From Sternotherus odoratus (Eukaryota; Chordata; Testudines; Kinosternidae), in the NCBI GenBank assembly GCA_032164245.1, contig JAVMKO010000002.1:178070920-178134919 (forward strand): a DNA stretch of 64,000 nucleotides, read 5' to 3'. How positions within the stretch are numbered: the stretch's first letter is position 1; the number at the start of each line of letters is the position of its first letter. The notes under the pieces were generated by a model. It was not told where the DNA came from, did not search any database, and was given only the letters and a program-made list of their open reading frames with translations. The translations under genes were made by a program, and so were the position numbers. Positions 1-10,270 of the stretch are shown in pieces.

Positions 1-1215
1 TCTCCCAGATGCGCCACCCCCCCCCCCACCCAGCCGAGGGTGGAAGAATCCATCCCCAGGGTCAATGATGGTTGAGGTTTCTGGAACGGGACCCCGACAC
101 CCATGAAGCGGGGTTGGAGCCCCCAGTGAAGGGAGCGCAAGGTATGGTTTGGGAGAGTCACTATGAGGTCGAGGGGGTCTCTGCGCTGTTTGTAGACACC
201 TGCTAACCAGGTCTGTAGGGGCCGAAGGCAGAGTCTGGCATAAGGCACCACGTACGTGCACGCTGCCATATGGCCCAGCAGAACCATGCAATTCCTGGCT
301 GTAGTCATGGGAAATTGAAGGAGTGAATGGACGATATGTGAGATTGCCTTGGCCTGGGGAAGCGGTAGGAAAGCTCTTGCCTGTAGAGAATCTAATATTG
401 CCCCGATAAACTCAATCCTCTGGGTAGGTAGGAGGGTCGATTTTGGCTCGTTTAGAATTAGTCCTAACCTGAGGAATGTAGCCCTGGTGAAAGTTATGTG
501 GTGAGTTAGTAGATCTTTTGACCTTGCCCTGATGAGCCAATCGTCCAGGTAAGGGTAAACATGAATGCCCCTTCGTCTCAGGAATGCTGCCACTACAGAC
601 ATGCATTTTGTGAATACCCTTGGGGCAGTGGAAAGTCCGAACGGGAGCACCGTAAACTGGTAGTGGTGAGTCCCTAACACAAATCTTAGGAATCTCCTGT
701 GACTGGGGATGATGGAGATGTGGAAATATGTGTCTTTTAGGTCGAGGGCGGCAAACCAGTCTCCGCGATCCATAGAAGGGATAATGGTCGCTAGAGAGAG
801 CATGCGAAACTTCAGCTTCTTTATGTAGGAGTTGAGGCCTCGCAGATCTAGGATGGGACGAAGACCGCCTTTGGCCTTCGGAATAAGGAAATAACGGGAG
901 TAGTATCCCTTGCCCCCAAATTCTTGAGGAACCTCCTCTATCGCTCCCAGAGATAAGAGGGTGTGGACCGCCTGAACTAGGAGTTGCTCGTGAGAAGGGT
1001 TCCTGAAGAGGGATGGGGGTGGGCAATGGTTGGGAGGGAGGGAAGAGAATTGGATAGAATATCCCACTCTTACCAAGCTGAGGACCCATTTGTCCGAGGT
1101 GATGAGAGACCATGCTTGGTAAAAATGGGATGAACGATTCACGAAGGGTAGGGAGGCTATAAACGGGAAGGCTGATTTGACGTCCTCGGGCACAACTTCA
1201 AAAGTTTGGTCTGGG
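1..1215 (-). CDS. DIRS reverse transcriptase / RNase H, partial
   Basis: The retroelement polymerase copies element RNA into DNA. Translating the minus strand gives a continuous frame from the gag overlap near 1215 to the window edge, as far as I could follow by eye. In order it shows YFLIPKAKGGLRPILDLRGLN-type template-binding motifs (around 870-900), motif A as FAALDLKDTYFHI (about 715-755), motif B as LPFGLSTAPRVFTK (about 605-645), and the catalytic YPYLDDWLI box (about 540-565). Near 20-80 the frame reads SLTLGMDSSTLGW, resembling the first catalytic Asp region of the RNase H that follows RT in DIRS elements. A C-run at 18-28 (G-run on the coding strand) sits inside the RNase H start and is a likely slippage site. 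It overlaps the gag end in a different frame, as usual for DIRS. No in-frame ATG was identified, so the start is approximate. Confidence 0.82.
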
Positions 1216-3495
1216 TCCCGATGACTGGCTGGGCCCCGGGTTTTGTTGGCCTTGTCGGGAGTTAGACCGTGGACGTCCACAGTTATTTCCCCTACCCCCT
1301 CTCCTAGACTGATCTCTTCTAGGAGGAGGAGCCTGATAGAATCGCACTGGGGGGGGGGGTCTGAAAGGTCTCCTTTGGGGTTGTGGAGTATGAAGACCTA
1401 AGGATCTGAGCATCGCTCTTGAGTCCTTCATGGTATGCAGCTTTTTATCTGTGTCCAGGGCAAACAACCCTTGTTTGTCAAAGGGCAAATCCTGGATTGT
1501 GGCCTGTACCGGGGGTGGAATGCCTGATACGTGTAACCAAGCTCCACGACGCATTGTAATAGCTGTTGCCATCTGTCGTGTCACTGAGTCAGACGAGTCT
1601 AAGGCTGCCTGAAGAGCGGCTCTGGACACCACTCTACCTTCTTCCACAATGGCCTTGAATTCTGTGGTCGAGTCCTTGGGTACTCGCTCTTGGAACTTGG
1701 TCAAGGCGGACCATGAATTATAAGCATATCTCCCCAGTGCGGCCTGCTGGTTCGATATTCTCAGCTGTAGTGCCGCCGAGGAGTACACCTTTCTGCCCAA
1801 CAAGTCCAACTTTTTGGCATCGTGGGATTTTGGAGTGGAGCCTGTCTGCCCTTGCCGCTCTCTATTATTAACGGCGTCGGCGACTAGAGACCCGGGTTGA
1901 GGGTGCATGAACAGGTGCTCATACCCCTTTCGTGGAGCGAAATATCGCCTTTCCACCCCTCTAGAAGTTGGAGGAAGCGAGGAGGGAGTTTGCCATAGCA
2001 TGTCCATAGTGGCCTGAATGGTTTTTATGAACGGCAGGGCGATACGGGCTGGTGTATCAGAGGATAGAATGTCCACTGTGGGGTCTACCTCTTCCTTAAT
2101 TTCCTCCACCGGGAGATTAAGGTTCTGGGCAACCCTACATAAAAGATCCTAGTGCCCCCTAATGTCCATGGGGGGAAGGGTAGTTGAGGAGCCCGCTACT
2201 GCTTCATCTGGTGAAGACGAGGAGGAGGTGAAGTGTGGGTCCTCCGGGTGCTGGTCGCTTTGGGGCAGTTGGTATGCGGCCCCAAGCTGGGTGTATTGGG
2301 CTGCAGGGGTGGGGCCTTGAACCCTTGAAGGTCCCGGCACCGGTTCCTCCTCAGCTGTCTCAGATGGAGGTCTTGTGACCGTTGCTGTTACGGGACCTTG
2401 CGGCACCGAAGGCAGCGACACCGACATCGAGACCGGGCCTTGGGCTTGGTGGAACATGAACGGCATCCAGAACGGCCACTGCACCGGACCTTGACCTTCT
2501 GCGGGCCAGGTGGGTAGGTGCGGGTGGTGGGAGGGGCGGCGGTGCCGGGAGCGATGGGACAGGGAAGAATGTCGGCTATGACGAGATCTTGACGACCCCG
2601 CATCGGACTCTGATGAATATTCCGATGCCGACCACAGTGGTGCGGAACCCTCCGGTGCCACGACGCCTTGTCTCTGAAACATCGTAGGTTTCCCCGGATG
2701 TTTCATGGTCGGTGCCCCGGTAGGTTGCGTCGTCTCTAGTGGGGCAGGCTGGATCGGTGCCGAGGATGACCGGACCAATGGTGCCTCGGTGCAGATGTCG
2801 CTGCAGAGGTCAATGGCACCGGGGTCATCGGCATGGGCGGGATGATCGGTGCCGTTATTCTGGCTACCGGTGCTGGAATGACAAACGGTGCAGGAGCAGG
2901 GTCTCTTGTAAAATTGATGAGATCTCTGGCCGCGTCAAACGCCTCTGGGGTCGACGGTATGTCCAACCCTTGCGTTTCTCTCTGGGGAGAGACTTCTGCA
3001 CCCGGAGAAGCAGCCCTACACTCCGAGGTGGCAGCTGATGGTGCTCGCTCAATACGGGGCCGATGGCTCGTGCTCCGGAGCTGATTGCACCACTGAGGGG
3101 TCACCCTGGGCTCTGCGGGCCAGGGAGCACCCTCTAGATTTCTTGGAGGGCACCGGTGACTGCGATCGGTGCCTCCATGAACCACTAGTGTGGTGATGCG
3201 GGGATCGGTGCCGGGGAGCCTTCTGGCTCTTCATCGGTGCCGTTGCGACCTGGACCGAGGACGGTGCACTGTGCACCGAGGTAGACGGTTGGTCCGGTTG
3301 GGGCTGCAGTACAGACTCCATCAGCAGCAGTTTGAGGTGAGAGTCTCTCTCCTTCTTAGTGCGGGGCTTAAAGCCTTTGCAGATGGTACAACGCTTGGTC
3401 TGATGACCCTCTCCCAAGCACTTTAAACAGCGGGAATGAGGGTCACTATTTGGCATCGGCTTCCCGCACTCTTTGCAGCTCTTGAAACCCGGCAT
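1198..3495 (-). pseudogene. DIRS gag-like ORF1, broken
   Basis: Structural (gag-like) protein of the DIRS element. The N-terminus at 3495 begins MPGFKSCKECGKPMP and contains spaced Cys pairs with a His (CKECG, CLKCLGEGH, CTICKG), a zinc-binding-like head typical of vertebrate DIRS ORF1. The middle is Ser/Arg/Pro-rich. The C-terminal half (2109-1198) carries the helical LLGRKVYSSAALQLRI and NQQAALGRYAYN region and ends in an Arg/Gly/Pro-rich basic tail. Reading frame: 3495 to about 3060 is one frame, about 3185-2740 another, then from about 2778 the first frame returns, so two compensating indels lie between roughly 3150 and 2760. An in-frame TAG follows RGH at about 2149-2151. Otherwise the roughly 766-codon span is readable. 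It is non-functional as it stands. Confidence 0.8.
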
Positions 3496-3904
3496 GCCCC
3501 GGCGCCGGAGAACTAAAACTTACTAATATATACACTAAGATGAAATAACTAGTATACCAATAATTACACTAATAAATTTTTAAAACTAGAACTATGTTAT
3601 AACTATATATATATATATAACTATATATATAACTATATATATATATATATATATATACACAAGAACTGCTACGAGTGAAAGAACACTATGAAACACTGTT
3701 CCAGCGACCGTCATGAACGGAAAGAAGGTACTGAGCGGGGGGTGGGTCGGCAGGGGTATATATACGTTGCTATAAGGGCGCCACTCTAGGGGTCGCCCCT
3801 GCCGACCCTACGGGTACCGCTATGGAAAAGCTTCCGGGACCGTGCATGCGCGGTACGCACACACTTGTTGGAATGCACATGAGCAATCACTCGAAGAAGA
3901 ACCT
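3496..3904 (-). promoter_or_regulatory. DIRS 5' terminal/leader region
   Basis: This is the non-coding leader between the element's inferred end and the gag start. It is GC-rich next to the end (3720-3904) and AT-rich near gag, with an internal TA microsatellite. The terminal region of DIRS elements acts as inverted terminal repeat and promoter; here that role is inferred from position, and no individual promoter motif is claimed. The partner repeat at the other end is outside the window, so the ITR itself cannot be confirmed. Confidence 0.5.
3603..3657. repeat. (TA)n microsatellite with AACTATA interruptions
   Basis: This is a run of TA dinucleotides interrupted by AACTATAT units inside the DIRS leader. 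Such a tract is expected to vary in length between copies and individuals. Confidence 0.9.
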
Positions 3905-4534
3905 GGGTTTTTTTTTAGTGAGTCCTCAAATCTAAAGATCCCAATTTCATTCTCTGCTGCTGCCGGCCCATCCAGGGGATGGGGCTGGATGAAAAATTAC
4001 AATTACAAATAGGGGCAGTGGTGAGGAGGAAAGCTTTGTGTGGCTGTAAGAGCAGAGTGCCTTAAAATTGTCCATTAGAATAAAGTCCATCAGAAAGGCA
4101 GGACAATTTTGTGGCTAAGTGATAGATTGAGAGGCAGAAGATTTGAGGTGAATTCTACAGCAGTCCTGGGTGGCTCAGGAAAGACTGGCTGCCTGCTTGT
4201 GGCAGGGGTTAAACCCTAGCTCTGCCAAATCCTGTATTCAACTCTAAAGTGTTTTGTGATTATATATGTTGAGACTTGGAGTTTCTGGCTCCATGCCAAG
4301 CTGAAAGAGAGCCCCACATTTACTATATGCACCGCACCTACTGGAATATTTGAGGTATTGATTTAACAAGGTCAAAACATTATTTTTGGGGTGTGTTTGT
4401 ACAGAGCTACGCTTGGATATATCTATTCTACAGCGGCATACTCACAGCACTGCAGCTGTGCCACTGTAGCATCAGTGTTAGATGCTTCCTACATCTATGA
4501 AAGGGGCTTTCTGATGATATAGGTAATTCACCTC
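3905..4534. other. Background sequence without recognised gene
   Basis: Apart from a T-run at 3907-3916 directly beside the DIRS end, I recognise no gene or repeat in this stretch. Confidence 0.5.
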
Positions 4535-5113
4535 TTATTTCTGAGGGAATTCAGCACACACCCAAAATATTGTATGAAGAATTTTTTTAATTCTGTGAGT
4601 TTTATTTGTGAATAAATAAATGTGTAGCGACGTGACCAGGAAATGGGGAGTGGTAGAGCTAGGGTAGGTTTCTAGGCCCAGTGCAGGGTAGGAGTCACGG
4701 TGGGGCTGGGGAGGGCCGGGTGTGCGGAAATAGGGTTTGGTGGGGTTCTGGATGCAAGAGGGTAAGGCTCAGTGTGGTGGGGGGTTGGCTCTGGGGGGCT
4801 CAGTAGAGGGGCTCTGGGTGTGAAGGGAGGTGAGGCTCATCAGGGGGATCTGGGCACTGGGGGGTCCAGCTGCCTGGGGTTTGGGTGGACTGGAGTTGGT
4901 CTGATCCGTCACCAGCCAGGGCATCCCCAGCTCCCTGGCTGCTCCAGGCACCGGAAATGATGCTCCTGCGCTGCTGGGAAAGGACGCACGACCACTCTTG
5001 CAGCTTCCCCTTACTTCCCTGTCAGAAAGTCATATTTCTGTGGAGAAGCAAAGAAATCTGCTCAGGACATGAATTCTGCATATGTGCAGGGTGCAGAATT
5101 CCCCCAGGAGTAA
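4535..5113. mobile_element. Non-autonomous DNA transposon with GGAATTCTGC-type ends
   Basis: The left end reads CTGAGGGAATTCAGCACAC. The reverse complement of the right end reads CTCCTGGGGGAATTCTGCAC, giving imperfect terminal inverted repeats about 18 bp long. The inside is G-rich and has no coding potential. It resembles a family common in turtle and crocodile DNA whose copies end in AGAATTCCCCCAGGAGTA, by recollection only. The target duplication is unclear. Confidence 0.5.
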
Positions 5114-5140
5114 CCTCTCCAAGAGGTGGTAATTTGGCCA

Positions 5141-5305
5141 TGTAGTGGGGCAGCTGCCTCACTCCAGTGGGAAAGGGGTTAAAACAGCCCTGGAGAGGGC
5201 TGTGGCTGGGGGACAGCAGCAAACCCAGGTTGACTGAAGAAGCAGCCACAGCTGGGCCACTTCCCACACCTGGCCCTGATAAAAGAGAAGCAGGAGTGAG
5301 GCAAT
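5141..5305 (+). mobile_element. LTR fragment (U3-like), truncated
   Basis: The fragment starts TGTAGTGGGGCAGCTGCCTC, as LTRs start with TG, and carries a TATA-like GATAAAAGAG at about 5278. It matches my memory of a turtle LTR family. The 3' part is missing: the next element begins immediately. There is no coding sequence. Confidence 0.45.
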
Positions 5306-5640
5306 CTCTGGGCTTGGCTACACTTGCAGCTGTAGAGCACTTTGAGTTAAACCAGCCTTCAGAGAGCACACTAGGGAAAACACTCCAGTCTGTCCACACT
5401 GAGAGCTGAACACGCACTGGTGTGGCCACATTTGCAGCACTTACAGTTTCATTGGGAGTGGTGCATTACGGGCAGCTATCCCTGCGTTCAAGTGGCTGCA
5501 ACGTGCTTTTCAAATGGGGGGCATGGGGTGGAGTGTGACAGGCGGTGTGGGGGTGGGAGAGAGAAAGTGGGTTTTTGGGGTACTGTGAGTGTGTCAGCAT
5601 GCTGTCTTGTAAATTCAGACCATGTTAGGAGATTCAGTGA
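5306..5640. mobile_element. Truncated Harbinger-type MITE
   Basis: The left end GGCTTGGCTACACTTGCAG is similar in style to other reptile MITE ends (GGCTAYGTCTACACT). The inside contains GCATTACGGGCAGCTATCCC, a segment related to sequence inside the 17.8 kb Harbinger (GTGGGTAGCTATCCCACAG at about 17920). No right terminal repeat is found, so this is a truncated copy. Confidence 0.45.
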
Positions 5641-8600
5641 AAAAGACCACTGGCCGAAAAGATAATTTCCTGTCTAAATGGACGACACCTGCAAATTAAA
5701 ATAAACATCTTTAAAGGAATCAGTTATCTAAATTAGTCTATTTCAAGAAGATGATAGTTTTTTCACTAGAGTAGAATCTTGTGAACTCCACATACTTCAT
5801 AATTTATACAGAAGTTTGGCAGCTTCTCCCCCACTTCTTAGCAAAGATTTAATAGGAAAGAGCTGTAGTGAGGTCTTATATTACTTGGACTACACTATGT
5901 TACAGAATAAACTGCAGTATATTCACAGAAGAACCTCACTAATTTGTACTAGTGTTGGGCCCACCCATTGAAAATTACTGGTCTTTTATTTGAAGAGTAA
6001 GGGGATAAACCAGCACTTAGCTCCAGTCACAAGTCAGTATGTTGGCAAATGCCTGAAAGGGACCAGATGTAAGAAACTTCTGCACTCAGTTCAACCCCAA
6101 ATGAGGGCAGAATTTGCCACAATGGACTAGTAGTCAAGAAATCTGGGTTCTTCACCTACTTTTGGCATTGACTCACCAGTGATCTCTGACAACAGTCATG
6201 TGGGGTGAGTCCCTTAAACTCTCAGTTTTGCAACTGTAAATTTAGCACTTTACAGAGACAGTTAGTTGTATCCTATAAGATCCTTGAATGAAAGATTTTA
6301 TATATGTGTGAGGCAGGGATACTTTTTTAAAAAACAACAACAACAAAAAACACCACAACAATATTGTACAAATCATTGGGGTTGGGATAATTTAAATAAG
6401 AGTTACTGAAGTCAGGAGGTTTGGATGGGGTGCAAGTGGATTCAGAATTTTGTACATAATTGTAAAACACTTTGGACACCTAACATGAACTGCTAAATTT
6501 ACAGATTTCAATTGCCTCCAATTAAAATGAGTGGGTGCTCCACTCAATTGAGGTACATTTATGCTGAGGCAGTCAACGACTAACAGTAGGAAACATATAA
6601 CATTCATTTTTGACCCCTATTGTCTAATTATATCTAAATATTATGGGTATATGACTGCAAATATGTTGCTGGTTAAATACATAATTAAAGATTAGATTTG
6701 GCGTTCATTGACTGCACAGTAAATATGACCTGAGGTCTATAGGATTTAAGTAGAATTACTGCAAAGCACAGAGTAACTAATTAAAAGATGGCAGCTTTCC
6801 AGTTCCCAATAGATGACCTCTTGCTGCTGGTTGCTGTCCCCAGGGTGAGCTCTGCAACATGATCTTACACATCAGGATGTACAGAATGTTCTGTGGTGTC
6901 TGAGTCAGTAGTTCTATGGAAACTTAACAGGATCCTGCATCCTCAGTGCTTTTCATGCTTTCTAACGGGTGAGAACTTCCAGAAAGCCAAACCAAACATT
7001 TTTATGAGTTTCCTCAGGCTCTACCTCCACATCTTGTTGAAAAATTAAAGCACGCAATCATGGGTGGGTCTCTTTGAGGCAAGCAAATACTATTATTCCA
7101 AGTTTTTAGGGTTGTTTTTTAGTCTGTAGACCCAGTCAGCTAAGGAAGTGCATGTTTAAACTCTCCTCTAAAATCACTCATGAAAAACCCCAGCATGGGA
7201 ATCTTTTCTAAACACTACTTTTGAGAGAGATGGTTAGAAATGATTACAAGTATTCAGAGATTGCAGAGGTTTGCTGTAGGCATGATAAGGATGTGGGATC
7301 AATATCTTTGTAGTATCGATGCTTTATGAGTTTAAAGTGCACAGAAAGAACCAGTTAATTCTTTAAAAAACACTTTATCAAATGTGATTACATAGGCTAG
7401 TAAACTCTCTCTACCATTGGCAGCATTTGGAGAATGGGGTTCTTAGATACCATGCATAGGAAGGCTAGATTGTCAATAAGCTTCCTTTTTTACACAATTT
7501 TCATTACGTTTTCACTGCATCCTCATTTTTTATTCAGAAAGACCATCTTGACTGGACCTGAGGTTGATCCAATCTGTAAATGTTATCCTTAAGCTAGATA
7601 TAGTCTTCAATCTTCCAGAAGACATGAGCATTCCTAAATGCAATTAAAAGTGTTTTCATTTCCTTAGCCCTTCAAGAGATTAAACTGTAGGTGCCAATTG
7701 TGCCAAAATGTTTTTCTAGCACAAACTGCACAGGAGCCAATAAATACAATACATCTTCAGTCAGAGTCATTGCCAAGTCTAAGCATTCAGAATAAGGCTG
7801 CAGTGTGATTGGTTTACATGGCACTGTTTGATATGAGGACAAATTTGCAGAACGTCCTACCTAAAAACCCTGAGCTGCATAACTTACAAGACAGTCTATC
7901 AAACTACTCTGCTTCAGAAATTGAAACCACCAGCATTAGCTTTCTGGGTGAAAAATATCCACTCCACTTAAAATATCCCTTAACTCCCTGAAGTTCCATT
8001 ATGAAACTTGTTGTTTTCACTCTTACTTCCTTGTACTATATTCTGTGTGGGTTCATCCTCTTGAACTCCTTATGAGTCATGAATGCTTCTAAATGACATG
8101 ACTCATAGAGTTGCATGATTCACTTGCATTTATTTCTGTAAAAAGACCTGGTGATGCTTAAAGGTCATATGGGGGACATGCATGTGATGCTGGGGGAGCA
8201 GTTTGTTGTTATTTCTGGGTGGATGGTAGGACATAGTGGCAAATTTTATATAGCTAGCCTCCCTAAAGTATGTTTTACACTAACTATGGGCTGAACATCG
8301 CAGACATGATCACTTTAGAAGTCCGCAGTCCACAGCTATTTAGAGGCTCCTGGAAAAGTTAAAGCCTCATTTTGTTCCTTCAAAGTGGAAAGAAGCCTAA
8401 CCTAACTTAAGCCTGAAGTGCTTTTCCCAAGGCATACCAGGCCCTATGGGAGTCCAAGCCCAGAATTTCAAACTCTTAATTCAGCAGTATAGGGAATAGC
8501 AATCACCACTATAGTACATCTCTCCGTCTAAACAATCCAGTATGTTTTCTTTTTGCATAAATGTGCTGCAGCTGGTTCTAACACCATGTTTATAGTATAG

Positions 8601-8809
8601 GGGTTTTTTTTTTTTGGTAAACTAAGGCCTTATTGAGGCAGTATAGTAATAATGTGCTAAAGGATTTAATCCACTTTAAAACTGATTTACTAAACTTGGG
8701 TTTGCTTTTTTGCCATCAAATGAATTCAGTTTGCAGAACTAAAAAGTTGCAGAGAAAAGGAGCAGAAAAAGAGAGCAATAGAACACAGTTCCAGTCTTTA
8801 AATCCACTG
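5641..8809. other. Background; an old MIR-like piece only
   Basis: The DNA is AT-rich and contains no convincing exon. A degraded MIR-like SINE on the plus strand is suggested at about 6120-6290 (GAGTCCCTTAAACTCTCAG followed by CAACTGTAAA, the 'last nucleotides of uncertain digits and control-summary' type of SINE body). Small ORFs in this stretch have no recognisable domain. Confidence 0.4.
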
Positions 8810-8815
8810 TTTATT
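8810..8815 (-). terminator. AATAAA polyadenylation signal after the candidate exon
   Basis: TTTATT on the plus strand equals AATAAA on the minus strand, placed about 35 bp downstream of the TGA of the candidate exon. The hexamer is common by chance in AT-rich DNA, so its weight is only positional. Confidence 0.25.
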
Positions 8816-8849
8816 AAATAATTGTCTCTATCCTGAAGGAACTCCAGCT

Positions 8850-8949
8850 TCACTTGGATTTAGCAATGTAAGATCCAGGAGGTCGACCACCAAGACCTTT
8901 TCGAGGAGTTTGAATGAAAACCCACACTTCACATCCAGAATCTTTAATT
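8850..8949 (-). CDS. Candidate terminal exon, identity unknown
   Basis: The minus strand reads a short open segment ending ...VWVFIQTPRKGLGG then RPPGSYIAKSK and a TGA at 8850-8852. It is preceded by an AG at a weakly pyrimidine-rich stretch (near 8950), which could be a 3' splice site with a phase-1 join. Only about 35 bp after the stop, the minus strand has AATAAA (8810-8815). The basic, Gly/Pro-rich peptide with varied codons looks more protein-like than its surroundings. A very short 3' UTR fits a small housekeeping-type gene or a 3' exon. I do not recognise the protein. It could equally be a retrocopy fragment or chance; no upstream exon was identified. Confidence 0.25.
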
Positions 8950-9509
8950 TAAAACTAATAAATGAATTAAACACAGAAAAATGTTACAATAAGGTCTAAG
9001 CATGTCACTTCATAAAATGGGAATGATTTTTTCCTTCATGAACAGCATAAATATTAGCCAGTTGCATTATGGGTTTTTATTATTGATGCAATTTGTTTGT
9101 TTTAGGCATCATTTTATCCCAGAAGTAGATAGTTTCTTCTGCAGTGTGTCTCATAGTTGCTGATAGCTTCTGGCAACTCTTCTGATATGTTGGTGGCTAC
9201 CATACTCTATCCTTTGCCTCATCTCTGTGCTAAAGTCTTCATAAGTCTCATACCATACACAGACAAGGACAATTGTCACAATTCTGTTTTCCTTTAAGTG
9301 CAAGTCTTTCCCTCTGAGTCTACAAATCTTTGCTAAACATAGTCAGTCTCATTTATGCTAACCTAGGTGTTCTGAGATAAAAACTTAGATGTAAAACCAA
9401 TATATATGTCCAACTTTATGTCGATGAGTTAAGATCTCAGAGCTGGCCATTTGAAAACAAACTAAGGTTCATGGTAGATTCTCCATTAATGACCATTTTA
9501 AAATCAAAA

Positions 9510-9642
9510 TTGGCTGTTTTTTTCTAAAAGAGATGCTCCAGGAATTATTCTGGGGAAAATTCTGTTTCCTCTGTTATAAAGGAGGTCAGAGAAGATGATC
9601 AGACTGTTCCCTTCTGGCCTTGGAATCTATGAAAATAAGCCA
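9510..9642 (+). mobile_element. CR1 LINE 3' end fragment
   Basis: GGAGGTCAGAGAAGATGATC followed by CCCTTCTGGCCTTGGAATCT and ATGAA is the well-known 3' terminal segment of sauropsid CR1 retrotransposons (GACTAGATGATC...CCTTCTGGCC...TCTATGAA). Only the extreme 3' end is present, as expected for heavily 5'-truncated CR1 copies. It holds no coding part. Confidence 0.75.
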
Positions 9643-10019
9643 GGGATAGGGGAAAATCTTTAAGGCTGTAGTTAAAATTCTCAAATGAGGGTGCTGACAG
9701 TTAGCCTGCTGGTGCCATTTTTAGTGACTGATTTCAATGTGAGTTGTTGGTGTTCAGCATTTCTCTTCAGGCCTCTTAGGTGACTAAACATGGAGTCTAG
9801 TTTTTTGTATTTCAGTTTGAACATTTTTGCCCATGAATTCCTCCCGAGATCTCAAGTGTAACGGATTTAATGAATAGATTTTCAACATTTTAGCTGAATC
9901 AGGTAGGTTAGAAGAGAGAGGCTGATTCTCTCTCTCAATAAAATACCTTTAGCTTAGCGGAAGGTGTACTGGGCTACAAGCCAAGCAATCATTAGTTCTT
10001 CTCGCCTCTTTTGAAAGTT

Positions 10020-10270
10020 ATTTGTTTCACAGCCCTTCACGCCCCTTCACTAGAAAGCAGTTAAGTATTATTCCTACTCCTATTTTACAAATGTGTTGAC
10101 TGACACGTTGCAAAAGGTCACCATTAGGAATATGGAGACTATGATCAAAGTTTCTTACATGCCAGACTCAAGTATCCTCTACTCTGCCTTTCAGAGGGAA
10201 TGTGTCAAATCTATATGCTCAGCTATGTAGTGTGTATTCACTGTTCTAACCACTAGACTACACTCCCCAT
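10020..10270 (-). repeat. MIR/CORE-SINE-like repeat
   Basis: Segments such as CCTATTTTACAAATGTGTTG, and at the end GTTCTAACCACTAGACTACA, match the layout of reptile MIR-like SINEs read on the minus strand (tRNA-derived head at the right, 'bottom' segment at the left). The copy is diverged. Confidence 0.5.

Larger units (their letters stand above)
1..3904 (-). mobile_element. DIRS-like tyrosine-recombinase retrotransposon, 5' part
   Basis: This is the 5' portion of a DIRS-order retrotransposon read on the minus strand. Its start lies near 3904, where the minus strand reads GTTCTTCTTCGAGTGATTGC, an end that I associate with turtle DIRS copies. In order it holds a GC-rich terminal region with a TA microsatellite (3496-3904), a gag-like gene (3495-1198), and a reverse transcriptase/RNase H frame that leaves the window at base 1. 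The remaining RNase H, methyltransferase-like and tyrosine recombinase parts expected for vertebrate DIRS elements would lie to the left and are not visible. DIRS elements integrate by recombinase and make no target duplication; none is seen here. Family assignment rests on the YLDD reverse transcriptase and the characteristic gag; the subfamily is not resolved. Confidence 0.88.

Noticed and set aside
412..1113. 233-codon minus-strand frame
   Set aside because: This is a shadow frame of the DIRS reverse transcriptase. The RT motifs are in another minus-strand frame, and this one shows none.
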